A stretch of 64,000 nt of DNA from Rachycentron canadum (GCA_038496675.1 CM076659.1:10952338-11016337); one strand, 5' to 3'. Positions 27,340-55,245 are shown, counted from the first letter of the stretch. Notes: generated by a model not told the origin, from the sequence alone. Translations and numbers: made by a program.

Positions 27340-28273
27340 TGAACTAGGTCAAACCCCTCTGTTGCCTCTCAGATAGTTCATTGGGAGATAAACAGAGAGA
27401 GATGAGTTTTAATCCAGGATTGGATCCTCTAACTCAATTAAACATCTCTGTCTTGCAGGACACACACAAACACACACACGCACACACAAACTACTGACTG
27501 ACTACAAACTAAAACTAAAACTCTCAACCCTTCCCTTTTGGTTACACACACTCATTCATTCTGTCAACCCACAGTCAGTGAGGGTATTAAAACTGATATC
27601 TCCATGTCATCTGTGTCCTACTCTGGAGCCTGTTGTGATGTAACACCACTGTCACAGATTGTGTTTTACAGTCCTTTGGTCTAATTCAGTGTCCTCAACA
27701 CAAATGTTACTTTTTAGTAACACAGCAGTGTTGTACATGGAGCAAACAGAATGAGATTATTTTGTTTCTTTCTGAGAAAATGACTGAACTGGGTTCACTC
27801 GAGCTTCAGCTTTTGACTGTATTACATGATCTTTATTAGCACATTGAGTTCATCCCGTTGACCTGTAGATGCTTCATTACTCTAAGCATTTCTAGGCTCT
27901 CAGTCTTTGCAACAACTGAATACCCTGCCCCCTTTCATTTGTACAGTCTAAATTCCTTTCTTTGAAATGTTTGTGAAGTTTCAAAAATATTGCTTTTAAA
28001 ATGTGTATGATCTATCTACATTCAAGTGACTTCAATTCCACAAAAACAGTTCAGATTATAAATTCAAATCAAAATGTCCAGTTGCTCTAATGGTTTCTGT
28101 GAAATTTAACACATAAAATAATTACATGATAGATCCAACACAAGACACTGTTATAAAATTCAACATTGTCACCAAGTGATGCAGAGTTTCCTAATGCTCA
28201 GGAGTTTTCTTTGTGTTTCTGTCAGTCTTGGCTACTGTTCTGCTCTTATCCTCTTTGTCTTCTTATTATTCAG

Positions 28274-28477
28274 AGAATAAAGGTTCATGTTGTCTTGATG
28301 AAAACGTGGCAATTGGTGATCCAAAATCTAAAGGGGCTACACGTTCCACTTTCAAAAAAATTTCATTCTATACTTCCCTTGCACCTCATTTAGAAGTTGC
28401 ACCAAATGTTGGCATGAATACAGCCCTGGATGGTACTGCATCAGGGCTAAATATACACAGGTGGCACAGGGGCACAG
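28274..28477 (+). pseudogene. Possible degenerate lectin (fucolectin-like) exon
   Basis: A 204-base open segment lies between an acceptor-like CTTCTTATTATTCAG and a donor-like CACAG/GTAACA. Its frame encodes ENVAIGDPKSKGATRSTF and, further on, VAPNVGMNTALDG. This loosely recalls the start of fucose-binding F-type lectin domains (ENVAL.GKATQS ... NAIDG), which are often multigene in fish. Key sugar-binding residues and the rest of the domain are not seen. The similarity may be chance. Confidence 0.2.
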
Positions 28478-29320
28478 GTAACACCTGCCACACAGCAGAC
28501 AGGTCTGTGGAGTTTACACAGACTCACTGTGCTCTTGTGCAGTTCTCGTTCTCGGGTGTGACACTGTTTTTGAGTTAAAATTTACCCAGTGTTCATTTTA
28601 AGGGCAATCAGAGAGCACAGACCTCCACCAAGGCAAATGTCAAATAACATTAACAAGACTTCAGAGAAAAAACATAGTAAATGATCAAGCTCTTGAATTT
28701 CTATTCTTTTACTTCAGTAACAATTTAACAATTTAGGACCTTTATTTGTTGTGGAGGGCTTTTACACTATGTTATAATGTTTTGAATTTTCTGGATTATG
28801 GAAGTATGGCACATTTTACAAATGTATTATTTTACTACTTTATAGATTTGTGGTTAATCAAGTTGCCACAAAAAATCAGCAGGTAACAAATGTTTGTCTT
28901 GAATTAAAAAAAAAAATATATACTATATATGATTTTATGTGAATATAACAGGAGATGACATATCCTCCACTCGCTATCAGTGTTGTTCAGTGTCAGGAGA
29001 TTATTCCAGAGAAATAATTTGACAGCATATTGATGCTTAGGTAGCACTGGCAACACATGCTACCAATGAGTGACAGGACAAAATGATGGAAAGAGGTAGG
29101 AAAGGTGTCAGTCAGCAGAAATGAGACACACGTGCATGAGCATGCACATGCACAGACACACACACACCGTATCTGAGTCCTCCATTCACCCTAAACAAGA
29201 ATGACACTGAAACACAGACAAGTGTTCTCGTCGCTGAAGCCTGAAATTGCCTTTCCTTCCTGCTGTTGATTGTGTTTCACACCCAGTGAAACAAGAGCTG
29301 GGACTCCATGACAGATTCAA

Positions 29321-29321
29321 T

Positions 29322-29396
<75 letters not shown>

Positions 29397-29416
29397 TGAG
29401 TGTGTGTATGTGTGTC
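29321..29416. repeat. TG microsatellite
   Basis: (TG)n of nearly 100 bases, with TGAG and TATG interruptions near its right end. Confidence 0.95.
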
Positions 29417-29805
29417 TAATCTTACTTATTTGTGTAACGCTCACACCAGTTTGAAAGAATTTGATATTCTGCTTGCAAGATTAAATTTATGTATGTAGCT
29501 GTGAATGCACCATCCAACATGAGAGCTTTCCAGTCAGTTAACCAGCCACCAGGCTAACTTCACCAGTTAGCAAGGTGAGACAGCACTGACTGTCCTGAGC
29601 AATGTGTCTGTGTCTGTCCTGCTGCAAATAAGGTTAAACTTTGTGACAAAAAAATAATTTGTCTGCAATCCTTTGTTCACTTCCTCACTCAGTTTTTTTT
29701 CCGTCATTTTCTGTCAGTGCCCTCTGGTCAACACACTCATGAACTTTGTTACTCATGATGGTTAATGTTACACAATATAATCCGATTCTTCCCCACATAT
29801 GGTTC

Positions 29806-29960
29806 ACACTGGAGGAAAGTAATAAGTGCATTTACTCATGCAAATGTGATACTTTTAACTTATATTGCTGATGTGCATCTATATAGTTTTATTTCCTTAC
29901 ACGCCAAAACACTGAACTGTTCATTTTCAATTCACAGTGTTATAGTCTTCATGATTATGC
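29806..29960 (+). repeat. Common teleost interspersed repeat, copy 4
   Basis: It starts ACTGGAGGAAAGTAATAAGT and runs into GCATTTACTCATGCAAATGT, similar to the family start GTGGAAAGTAACTAAGTACA. More diverged than copy 3. Confidence 0.45.
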
Positions 29961-32900
29961 TGTAAATGGTGACTTGTGACTGCAGACATTTTGGGAGGTT
30001 TCCTTATCTAAATCCTATTTTCTACATGAGGAAATTCTGTGAGCTTCGATTGTGTGTGAAATCATGTCAGATCCCGAATACAAAACTAGAACATTTTTCA
30101 CAGAGACACAAAGTTCCCTTGCAGTGACAATGGTATTTTGAGTGTTTAATTTTTGTATTCCCTAAGGGGCATTTTCTATTTGTGCAGGAAGGTCAGAGGT
30201 CACGGTCTGCTGTGGAACAGCGCCTCTGGAGCTGGCAGGAGCTCAGCATCACTGTTGTTCAGTGACACATTCATCAGGGTGGATGCTTGCTGACATGAAG
30301 GATGGATGCCAGGTTTTGTCGGTCAAGGTCAGACTCCCACTCACCACTGTCAACCTGCAGCCTTGTTTTATTTCGCCAGATGGGGTCATGTCATGATGGT
30401 ACAATGAGAGAGACAGACAATCCAAAGAAATCAACACAGGCTTATCTGCCATAATCTGAATGAATCTCATGAAGACAAAAAAAAACCTTTGGCTCTCCAA
30501 TCAGGTTAAAACAAAGACTTTCATCACTTACTGAGGCCATTTGTCCCACATCTGTGTCACAATGCACCCTGTGCCAAACATATACAGAGACGTAATCCGG
30601 CTCCTGTTTCCCAGATGTCATCCAGCAGACAGCGAAAGCTTGACAGGACTAGAAAAACTCACAGTTGTCACTAACACACACACGAAACACAATTAGATTA
30701 CATATAACTCTGATTATTTTGGTGCCACAGATGTTTGAGTTCAGACTTTGTGGTGTGTTTACTGACAACAGGAAAAATACAATTAAATGTGCAAATGAAG
30801 GTAAAAAATGGGCTGAGATAAAAGGAGACTGAGTATCAATGGGATTAATAAATTATTTTATTTTATAATCTAGTCAATTTGCTTGTGATTTGACAGTTCA
30901 CACTGGGAGAGAGAAATATATAGTGAGATAAATATTTTCCATAAGCAGACGTACTATGACCTCCAGTGGTAAACAGCAGAAGCTACATTTGACATCATTG
31001 CAAAGTGAGAATCACTAGGTGGTGCCACTGGTCTGAGAATGAAATGTAAAGGTCTGAGCTCATTGCCTAAAGGGTAAAGCAGTTCAAAGCTGTGGAAAAT
31101 ACACACATACTTGAACACACAGTCACAGACAAAGGAGCACACTAATTACTGAGTCACACACGATAACATACAAGGAGAACATGCAGCACCAGTCCCCAGG
31201 GCCCAGTTTAAAACAAGTGATCTCTTCTGTTTGTCTAGCTTCAAACATCAAAGGCAAACAAGACATGTGGGTTGGAGGAGGCTTACACACTATCAATATT
31301 TTAAAAGTCCAAAAGTCAAAGATTAGAAATTAGGTCCCTGCTCCTGTAGAATATTTGTCTCGGCAGTTGCTGGTCTATGTGAATCATCTTTACATTTACA
31401 CTTTTCAGGTACACAACAGCTGTGCAGCAGTCTGTGTTTGTCTAAATCAGCTTAATTGTTATATAATGAGAAGGAGAGGAACAGCATCACATGAAGGAGA
31501 TAGTTTCAAGTGAAACTGCAGTGAGCTGCTATCAAAACATCAATCTGGAGTGTGATCTCTGACACACTTGTGACACTCAGGTGTTGTGAGTAAGTGCGTA
31601 TGTGTGTGTGTGTCAGACTGTCAAACTGATTGTCCAGGTGACATGTCAGGAGTACAGAGCTATCTGGGTGTGTCTGTGCCCTCCCTGGTGGCTACAGCTC
31701 TGATTTCCTTCTCCTATTACTTCCTCCATCCTGCTACGTAAACACAAAGCCACAGGGCATCTTTGAATGTTCTTGTTCTAGAAAAGCTGCCTTTGTATTG
31801 ATTTTGTTAGCTCTTGTCAAGAAAAAATATTTGTTGTTGTTTAACTGCAAAAAGAAAAAGTCAAAAATGTTTTATCCCATGTATCTTAAATTACAATATA
31901 AGCATTAAGCTTTATATGTTTGACTTTTGATTAAGAAGTCATTTTAATCTTCTATAATTAACCCAAGGATTCATTGGGGATTACCAGAACACGCTGATCA
32001 TTCTCCACAGGTTTATCTGGTTTATCTGCAGCCTGTCTGACTTGACAGGTGTCTGTGACAGACCGACAGACAGACAATAAGCTGGTCGGGTCGAGTGGAG
32101 GAAGCAGATAAAGGATTGATTGATACGAAAATGTGGTGTGTGTGACAGCAGAAGCGCATGGCTTTTCCAGTGTCAAACCGGTCCGGGAGGAGGTAAAATG
32201 CTGCTTGTTCACATGAACCAGCAACAGTATCTGTTTGTTTTGGGGAAAGAAAAGTGCAGTGTGCGACTCGCTTTGCTTTGTCAGTTTAATAGAAAGGCTT
32301 TCCATAGTGGTGACATCTGCAAGCCCACAAGCTCTGCACACAGAAATGAGTGTACCCTAGTCACCATTGGTGTTTTTATCAAATCTACAGAGTGAATGGA
32401 TTAAAACTTTTGGTTTTGTTGTGCCGCACTTGTCCAACCAGCTTTAGCTATAGCTGCTGTACTTCACTAAGACTCCAGATCCTCCTAATTCAGCCAGACT
32501 GTCAAAACTCTAATGCCACATGTCTGTCAGTGAGATATTTCCAACATCACATGGGCATCAGAGATGCAGACATCACATGGAGAGTCTGGGTATATCAGAT
32601 GGAGGCTTGATGGGTTGATGAAGGGGAAAAAAAGGGTTAAAACTTTACCTTTGGACATGTAACATAGACATTCATCTGTTCTCCAGTATTAATGAGTCAC
32701 ACTGTTTTTGCCTCCTGATCCATATGACATTTGCTGTGACTGTGATCAGGACACATGCTGTTGTAGGTGTGTCTTTTCTCATTTCTGTTGTTTATCAAAC
32801 CCTGTCAGACAAACATGAAAGCATTGCTGCTAAATGTGAAGTAAGAACAATGAATAAACAAGACAAAGAAGAGCATAGATGATAGAGCCAACAAAGGGTA

Positions 32901-35486
32901 GAGCCAGAGGAGTGGGAACAATCAGGCACACCAATAAGATTCCTACACCCCAACACCTTCTACTCTGTCCCACTGAAGGTTACCTTGATATATGATTAAT
33001 GTCTAGAAGCTAAAATCTATTTTTTATCCTCATCCGTCACTGAGAGCCATTTCATCTCTCCTGGGATGATATTTATCAAATATCAAATACCTAAAGCTTC
33101 TTTTCACAAGGAAGAAAAAAAGGAGAAAAAGGGAGAAATCATTTTTCTCTGAGATGTAAATCTAGTCCAGGAATAGAACAGATGTTTTAATCCCATATTA
33201 AGATACCTGACAGGACTATGAGATGGAACGGATGACAAAGAGCACAGGCAGATAAATCACACTCAGTCTGCCTGAGTGAGAACAACAACACTGTGTAACT
33301 CTAACAAATAAGAGGCAGTTTGAAGTTCGATAGTGATTATTTATAGTGTATGGTACTTCACTGTAGTCACTGTTTGTTGTAAAGTATAAAGTGCCTCTTA
33401 AATACTTTTGTATATGACATTTACAGTTATTGCTTTGTACAGCCTACTGATTATTTTCTATTGTAGATGATGAAATATATGGTTATATGCATAATGATAA
33501 TTAAGTTAAATTTAATTCAAGAAATTGAAACCAACTGATCTTTGGGGATGCTTTGCCCAAAAAATAAACCTACATTTTTTTATCTCGGCTCCTTCACCTT
33601 ATCCCAACACAAATCTAACTTTCAGTGGCTAAAACCTAAATAATGTCATTGGCACAACTCGGTGGGCACAAGTTTGATGTCTCATCAATTCATGGTTTTA
33701 ACAAACCCTGCAAGATAAGGCCAGTCAATAACAAGGGTTGCCAACCATTTTGGTTTGTGAAAGAAATATCTGCTTGCAGCTTCTTATCACTGGTGCAATA
33801 ATTGTCTGTAAATTTTTCACCTCGTCACTCAAAGAGCAGTTAATTTCTTTGTTATATTTGAAAAACATTCAGAAGCCAGAGAAGGTAAAATGATCAGTTC
33901 ACAAGACAGCAACAGGTCAGATAATTAGGTTGACGTTGGAAACAGACCAACATTGCCACCCCTGGAGTCATATGACACTATCATGAACACAGTTTTTACC
34001 AATTCAGTTAACATGTAAAATAAATGTGTCATGATGTGTCAAATATCATGAGCGCGATGGTGTTTTAAACAAATGAATGAAATTTATTTATATTTAAATC
34101 TGCCTCTCATGAAGCAGAACAAGCTCTTCCTGCTGACCCTGATTAAACCCAGGCAGCGTTGCATAAATAACACACCACCCGCAACAGTTTGTTGATCACA
34201 TGTCAAGGTGTAGGCACTGCAGGTACCTAGCACTATTACAAATCGCCCACTGGCTGTTCTTGTCTGTGTGTGGCTGTCCTATTTATGAGTGTTTTGTTGT
34301 GCTGCTGCTAATATAAGTAGAAAGTTATTGTCTGGAAGCTGGGTGTTGCCCTCTCAGCCAGGAACATGAGAAAAGGTCATGTGGATGATGGAAAAATCTC
34401 TTGGTCTTTATACTTTGACTGTGACATTTGTGAAAGATGAGTTCAAAGGGCTCAGATTCAAAGTAAGAAAGCTTTCTCTTTTGAAAGAGCTGCATTGATT
34501 GAGGTGACATTTTCTTCTTTAATACCTTCACGGGACACAGGACGTCTGCTGTACGTTTGGGTTCAGTCAACGACGCCATCCTGTTGGATCTGAACCAGTC
34601 CTGGCACATCAACATAACAGCAACATTTTCCATACCAGTCTGTGCCATGCAGCAGGAACTCGGGCCTGCTTCCAGTAACAGTGAAGACGCCGACTTTCTC
34701 CTCAGTGTTTGACAATATTTACCACCTGATAGTTTGCTCTGCCTTCTCTTAGAACATGCCACGGCTTTGTGCCAACAACTTGACAGGGGAAAGGCTTTTT
34801 TTCATCTCATTGTGAAATGTGAGAGGCAAGTCTGTAAATATACACAAGCAATGATGAGGAGGGAAAGAGGTTGAAGTACAAAGTTTTATTTTAAAGTCGT
34901 GACTGAAATGTGAAGGAACCCACTGCCCTGTTATGTTTTGTGTTAGCTGAGGAAAAGCATTTGATTTGCTGTGTGCAAAGGCGTGGTGTAACATGCAAAT
35001 AGAGATTGAAACTAATATGTGGACATCACAGTGACAGAGAAGTTGAATGATGCCTAATTAATAAGTTAGAATGAATAGGTTATTTGGTGTATTTTATATC
35101 CCATTAGTAGGTTATAGGTATTAATTTCTGTGGTGCGGGCACAGCCCCTGCATGCTTTTGGTTACAGTGCTTCTATTTATCACATTTTGTGCAATACAGG
35201 CAAACTGTGACCATCCTTCTTGACAGATGGGTGTCTCACAAGTGGCACTTAAACAACAACATTAACAATAACCTCCAAAACACAATGTACAAAATAAATA
35301 TGCCTCTTTTTTTTTAAATCCTTTTCTTCTGGTTTTTACAATAAAACAGGATTGCAAAGCAAAACATAAACCTTGGCACTTTTGATTAATATTAATACGA
35401 GTTAACCTTGTTATTTCCTTCACTTAAAGAAAAAAAAAGCAGTGTTGAAACATAATTCATGCAGCAAGTGTGAGAAAAAGGTTGTG

Positions 35487-35594
<108 letters not shown>

Positions 35595-36081
35595 GAGTTT
35601 GGTCTAACACGTTTTTATATCAAACAGAGGCAAGGATGCTGTCTGCACACAAAGAACCACTGTCTAAAGAACAAATGCTGCTCGGTGAGTCACTGCATCC
35701 AGCACTTTTCATTCCAGTTGTGAGGAAGCAGAGCTGTGCTCTAGGTGCAGAGACTCTCATGCTGTAGCCCTTATCCAGCCTCTCCTTCTTTTCTGGCGTC
35801 GCTGTCCACTAACGATGGTGAATCTAATTTCACTGCTCATTAGAAGAACATCTTTGCAGCTGGTTGTACCATCTGACACTTGTTGGGATATGGTGTCCCC
35901 AGGAACGAAATTAGGAGAGTTTCAAACTGACCTGTGCTCATCAGACCTGCAAATGAGAGCAAGAGAGAGGGAGAAAAATATTCAGGGAAAGATGTCAACA
36001 ATGTGTCTCTATTGGAGTCTCATTTTTGGGTGTCACTTTAAAAGCAGTCACACCATCATGAGTGGCCTCAAACAAACCTAG

Positions 36082-36566
36082 TACACTGATCAGCCATAAC
36101 ATTATGACCACCTGCCTAATATCGTTTATGTCCCCTTTTTGCCACCAAAAATAGCTCCGACCATCAAAGTACTCCACTTTGACCTCTGAGGGTGAGCTGT
36201 GGTATCTGGCACCAAAACATTAGCAGCAAATTCTTTAAGTCCTGTAACTTTAAGTCCATGGACCAGACTTAATTGTCCAGTACATCCCACAGCACATTTT
36301 CTGGACTGGATTGAAATCTGGAGAATTTGGAGGCCAAGTCAACACCATGAATTCATTGTCAGATGCTCTGGCCCAGTTGTCCAGCCATCACAATTTGGGC
36401 CCTTTCAAAATCGTTCACATCCTCAAACCATTTTTCCTGCTTCCAACATATCAACATCAGGACAAAAGGTTCACTTGCTGCCTAATATAGATAAGATAAT
36501 AAGAAGATAATCATTGTTAATACACCTCACCTGTCAGTGGTCATAATGTTATGGCTTATCTGTGTA
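36082..36566. mobile_element. Internally deleted Tc1-like DNA transposon
   Basis: Terminal inverted repeats of about 30 bases (left TACACTGATCAGCCATAACA; the right end is its near-perfect inverse) start and end in TA, the target duplicated by Tc1/mariner elements. The interior is the reverse complement of a Tc1-family transposase gene with its middle removed. The left half matches the 3' part (decayed coding for the DDE-domain segment that reads LTWPPNSPDLNPIEH in intact copies) and the right half the 5' part (helix-turn-helix region). Joined this way it is about 485 bp against about 1.3-1.6 kb for complete relatives. It is non-autonomous and dead. The element type is recognised from memory of its ends. 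Confidence 0.85.
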
Positions 36567-38146
36567 TTTACATATTAGCAACAACACATTAAAACTTATT
36601 TTAAAAATTCTTAAAAAATTATTTTTGTAGGAATATGGAGTGAAAACTTGACAATTAAAACCCTGCTGTTGTGTTCACCATGCCGATCTGGTTTTTGATC
36701 GGGTCAAAGGGTGTTTTCAAAGTGTGAAGTGTGCAGCTACATCCTTCTCCTTTCATGTCTTTGATCAGTGCCACTGAGTGGAAAGCTCAGCTCCTCAAGC
36801 GTGCTTTGCAAACTGCAGCAGCAGCACGTACAGCTCAGTATCTCACACCCTGACATCACAGGCTGGTTAGATTCAATCAAACGTGCGATTACAAATGCGT
36901 ACGATAGGATCATCTGTGGAAATGTAACAACTGCTTGGCTTTATGTGCCTATAAGCATATGGTATACACTTGAATTTTGATGTACAGTAATACATTACAA
37001 TATCCTGAGGCTGAGAGTATAAGAAAATAATTGGGAGCTTGAAAGCGTTAGGTAGTCTAAATCTCCGGGGAGATCTCTAACTCGCTGTCTCTTCTCTCCT
37101 CTTTCTGCAATAAGGTCAGACTTGTCATAAGACGAGTGTTTAATTAATGTTGCCCTCTGACAGAAGAATAACAAGAATAATAAGAGCTGCAGCGAGAGTG
37201 ACAAATAAAACAGATTGAGTGTGAGATTGAATGAGGGAGTGGCCATCCTACTATCAATTGATAATTCAAATAATAATACTTTTGAATAAAATAGTTTTAA
37301 GTCTGGACCGTTTGGACACTTGACTTTGAACTATGAGAAACTAGTGTAGAGATTTTCACCATTTACAAACATCTTATAGCCAAATATTACTTGAGAACAA
37401 TTTGCATGTGAATATAATATTGAATTAATATGAATCCATAAGCATGGAGCTCCTTGACCACCCTGATTATAAGAAATGAGGCCTTGCTGTTTGTCTTCTA
37501 TTTCTGAGTTGCTCTGATAAATGAATTCCTGCTGTCGATTGTTTGAGGTGATACAGTGTATGAGTGAGAATCAGAGCCAGATCAACATGCTGTTGGTTGG
37601 ATTTAAATCTAGTATGAGTGAGATTACAGTGTGCTGTCAGCGATCTGTATGTGTCCATTCTTTAAAACTCTGACGCTCTCACCCTGCACTCTAACTCCAT
37701 GATCTATTTCTTTAAGTGCTTGTTTGGCCAAGTGGCTGTGTAGGAGATGTGTTGGTAAGATATAAAAACTATTCACCTTGGATACTTTCTCCTGTGCCTC
37801 ACAGTCCATCATCCTGTGTTATGGTCTCACCAGCAATGTCACTCAGCAGTGGATTTGGGTTCAGCTGAGACACAATCAATGTGTCCTTTTTGATCCACTT
37901 GTGTCAAACAAGGTCCAGTGGACGCAGCCGTGATCTTCGCTGCTGCAGCTCTTCACGCTGAGAAGCAGCCAATCAAAAACTCCGCCGGTTGCAATGTCAA
38001 ATTTCTTAGTAGGGTCCAATAACTTTCACAAAGCGCTTTAAAACTGGTACATAAAGTGCATTAAAATCAACAATACTATCACAATTTCATGAGGTTTCCT
38101 ATCAACACTTGGTGAAAAAGTCACTATTTAATATTTCTTAAAAGTT

Positions 38147-38152
38147 TTTATT
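38147..38152 (-). terminator. sema4g: Possible sema4g polyadenylation signal
   Basis: AATAAA on the minus strand about 1.03 kb after the stop codon. It is the first canonical hexamer I noticed downstream, in AT-rich sequence. A hexamer alone is weak evidence and earlier variant signals such as ATTAAA are possible. Confidence 0.3.
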
Positions 38153-39181
38153 CATTAATGTTTATTTAATTTTATAATATAATATGGAGCCTTTAATGTT
38201 TATGTTAATTCATGTTTAATGGCCATTTGTGTCCCATTTGTAGACCAACATAAAGTTTGAACATACAATAGTTTTAACCATTTATAACTGACTTTGAGCG
38301 TGATTTTAGTTAAGGTTCAATGTACATTAATTCTTATTGTGTAGCCAAATATTTTAGTGATGACTAAATGTTAGTCTTGTGGCACAAGTTAATGATTATT
38401 TGAATTTTAAATAGGCAATTCATTAATGACTACAAAACCTATATTATGTTGTTAATAATTAATAATAAAACAATGTAATAAATTAATACATGTTCAATTT
38501 GGTTAATTACTTTCTCCACATTTTGGTTAATAGTAATATTAAATAGTGATTAGTTCACCATTTTGCAGGAATTATGAGTTACTGTATGTTATTTGTGTTT
38601 GTGTTTGTCATTGAAACAGAAATTCCTATGTTCACCACATCCATCCCCTCAATATTTAAAATGTGTGAATGTTATGTTTTAAAAATGCATAGGCCATCTG
38701 TGCACTTGTCAGCGCAAACAAACTTTGGCTAGCTGCCCTCCAGTTTGAATGAAGTCAAATATGGCCACTCCACAGCAGAAGTCTTCACATGTATTTATAT
38801 TCCCATGGGGCTCTGCTCCTCTTTGGAGTCTGTGTATCTGAGCGTTGTGACTCAGAGATCTTTCTGTGACTCAGATATCAGCCCTGACACTAGGATCAGA
38901 GTACAGGTTGACTGCACATGTCCTTCTGGGCAGGACTGAGGTGAGGTAGATCACACATTTTTTTCCCATTTCATGCTTGGTCCTTGGAAAACTGCAATGG
39001 GAAATTCAGGAATGGAGATAAGACAAAAAGCCCAAGGGTTCAAAATGCAGGAATGTCTAAAAGTAAAGAATGTAGATAAGACTCTCATTCCTTTAGTCCA
39101 CAACAATATGAGTCATATGACAGGCACTTCAGTACCACGTAAAAACACAGCAGCTCTCCCACCACAGGGGGAGTTACATCT

Positions 39182-52420
<13,239 letters not shown>

Positions 52421-52607
52421 GGGACAAGCTCTCTCCAACAAGGGTGTATACACATGCAAAGGCACTCACACAAACATATTCACCTTATGACACACATACA
52501 CCCCTGCAACAGCACACGAACACAGAAACACACCCACTCACTCTGAAAAACACTGGCAGGCAAGCAAGCAGCCTCTTTCACCGTGCTGCCGAGAGGACTG
52601 AAGAAAC
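52421..52607 (-). other. sema4g: Probable 5' UTR part of sema4g coding exon 1
   Basis: Upstream of the first ATG the minus strand has an acceptor-like TATCTTTTCAG ending at 52608, so the start-codon exon probably begins at 52607 and carries about 190 bases of leader. Transcription would start further upstream, most likely in the CpG-rich block near 57.2 kb. This is inferred from splice motifs only. Confidence 0.5.
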
Positions 52608-53244
52608 CTGAAAAGATAAAGCACAAACACACACAAAACCAACAGTGTTAGAAGTCATGTCTACATGAGAAGAAACACAAAATGCTGTGCATGTGGGCGC
52701 TGCAACTGAAAATGTGACACCTGGAAAAGTCAGAGGAGAAGTTAAAAAAGAAGGGAAGATAGTGAAGTTGTGAACGGCGAGTTCTAACATAAACATGATG
52801 GAGGATTTTACAAGGATGACGACAGAGATATGAAAGACGCAAAGAGACACAAAGTGCATCTGCTCAATAAAATATTGGCTGCTTTTGTAGATCAATGGCA
52901 TTCTGTGTTGTTAGTCTGCAGAGTGTGAGCAGCAGCTGCCTAGTCTAAACACAAGACTGAAAATATCATTAACCAAACAATGACAGTCAAACAGGGCTAC
53001 AAGCTGATATCACTGGCAAACACTTGAGGATTAAAGAGCGATGTGGAGCGATCCAGATCGATAAGGTGTGAAACTGTTTCAAACAGCAGACGTACCTGAG
53101 ACGAGCAAAATCCAGGAGGAGAAAGACTGAAATATGATAATCTCTAAGATGTGTGTGTTGTGATGTGAATGCCAATGTTGTTCCCGCAGAACAAGACCCT
53201 CTTTTGGAGGAGTGAAGGGAGAAATGGTGAGAGGAGGGAAGAGA

Positions 53245-53354
<110 letters not shown>

Positions 53355-55186
53355 ACCATCACAGTGCACACACCAACCTTTTCTAAATTTATTTGGGAGA
53401 ATGGTGACATCTCTTTTTCTCTTACTCTCTTTTTGTCTCCACAAACAGTCTCTTTTAAAACTCCACCTTTGTCTTTAAATACTTTCCCAGTTCCAAATGT
53501 AAACAGTCACTCTTTAGCTCTTTCCATTATACAAAGCATCCCTGTAGCACCCTAAAGAACACCATGTCCAGCTCAGTTCCTCTATCACACACACAATGAG
53601 ACAGATCTATTCACATACACACGGATGCAAAAGAAGCAGCAGGAAAGTGGAGCCATTAGCACAAGTGTTTGTGTGACTGCACAAGTCCCAGCAGTGCCTC
53701 AGGGCTGACACCATGACAACGGCTGGCTGGCTTGAACGCTGCGCAATGTTATGGTCATTCAGCAGCAGGCAGGTGTGGATGAGAGAGATACTCTGCTAAT
53801 TGTGATTTTAACATAATATAGTAACACTAAGACTCACGGGCTCATAGAAGTACTGTACTGTGCTATGTACACTGTGATATTATAACTTTTGACTACACAC
53901 TCTAGTATTATGTGAGACTCCCATCGACTAAGTTACATTTCAGATTAATTTCCAATTTTGCTTCTTTCAGCTTTCCCTGTGACTTCAAATCACCAGAAAG
54001 ACACGAAAGCTAAAACATCAAACACAACACAACTGCACAGTAAGGCACTTGTGAGAAAGGACCGGTCAGCTGTTTGAGTGATGATGAAATAAAATTACTG
54101 CACAGAGACAATAAGAACAAGTTCACATGAACGTCCATGAAGGTTAATTTGAAAACCTTTAGTGAAACGTTTAATTAACAGCAGCAGCCTCTGAAGAGAG
54201 ACCATCCCTGATAGCAAATGTATTGCTTTGACAGAAATGCAGTTGGACATAAAAGTAAAGTCAACTAAATCTTCAGAGTGATGGATTTCAGGTGGGTATT
54301 TCTACTGCACTGGAGTGAAATCAAACCATCAGCAAGAAGGCTGGATTTTGACTTGAAGAAAAATGTGGTGCAAGACCTAGAAAAATTACAACTGGGCCTC
54401 TAAAGTGTGGGAAAACCCACACGGTGAAAGCAGGGCTGCTGTAATGAGTTCCTGAAATGCAGCCATTTGGGAGATATTACTTTTTCCCACTTTTTTAAGG
54501 TGGTAGAGGAGGTGCACTGAGGAGCTCTTTACAAGTCATTTATCTGACTCATGCACACCAAAATCACTCAAATGGGCTGTCAGGGTCTAAATCAGTCAGC
54601 CACTGTGGTGCTTATGTGGTCTTATAGTCTTGGGAGGAGAATGAGTCTATTCAAATGGAAATGTTTCACAGGAATGTGACAGAAGAGGAAGAAAATATGA
54701 AAGAGTAGAGAGAAAGCAGGGAGGTAAAATACTGTGTGGAAGTCCAGCAGCACAGAGGAAAGAGCCAGTAATTGTGACATCCCAAATTCTCTGTCATCTA
54801 TAATCCATTAGTCCTGACTTGCTCTGAGTACCCCCGGCACCCTAAATGCTGAAGCTTTCAATAGTTAATTGGCCATTGAGCACGGGAGCCAAAACTTTGA
54901 GAAAATATAGAAAGAGAGATGTTGAAAATAAAATGAGGCACACCCAGAGGAAATCAGAGTGACTTCACCACTCACCACCTAACCTTTCTAATCTGTCTTC
55001 CTCCTGATCTCGCTGCCAGCTCTCAGTCCCATGACATTCATTCAGGGAAATGGATTTTATCAGGCAATTATAAAGTGTCTATAAACCTGCCTGAATAGAA
55101 GAGATTGGAGCAGTGTGGTGGTGACAGCTCCATCAACAGACAACATTTGTCCCAAAGGACTCAAAACTGTTTTTGAGTGAGATATC

Positions 55187-55209
55187 TGTGTGTGTGTGTG
55201 TGTGTGTGT

Positions 55210-55243
<34 letters not shown>
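55187..55243. repeat. TG microsatellite
   Basis: (TG)n with a single TCTG interruption. Confidence 0.95.

Positions 55244-55245
<2 letters not shown>

Noticed and set aside
34325..34762. 145-codon minus-strand open frame
   Set aside because: It starts at GTG, has no recognisable domain, no clear splice sites in frame and no codon-level signal I can support. An open frame this long is expected by chance in 64 kb.
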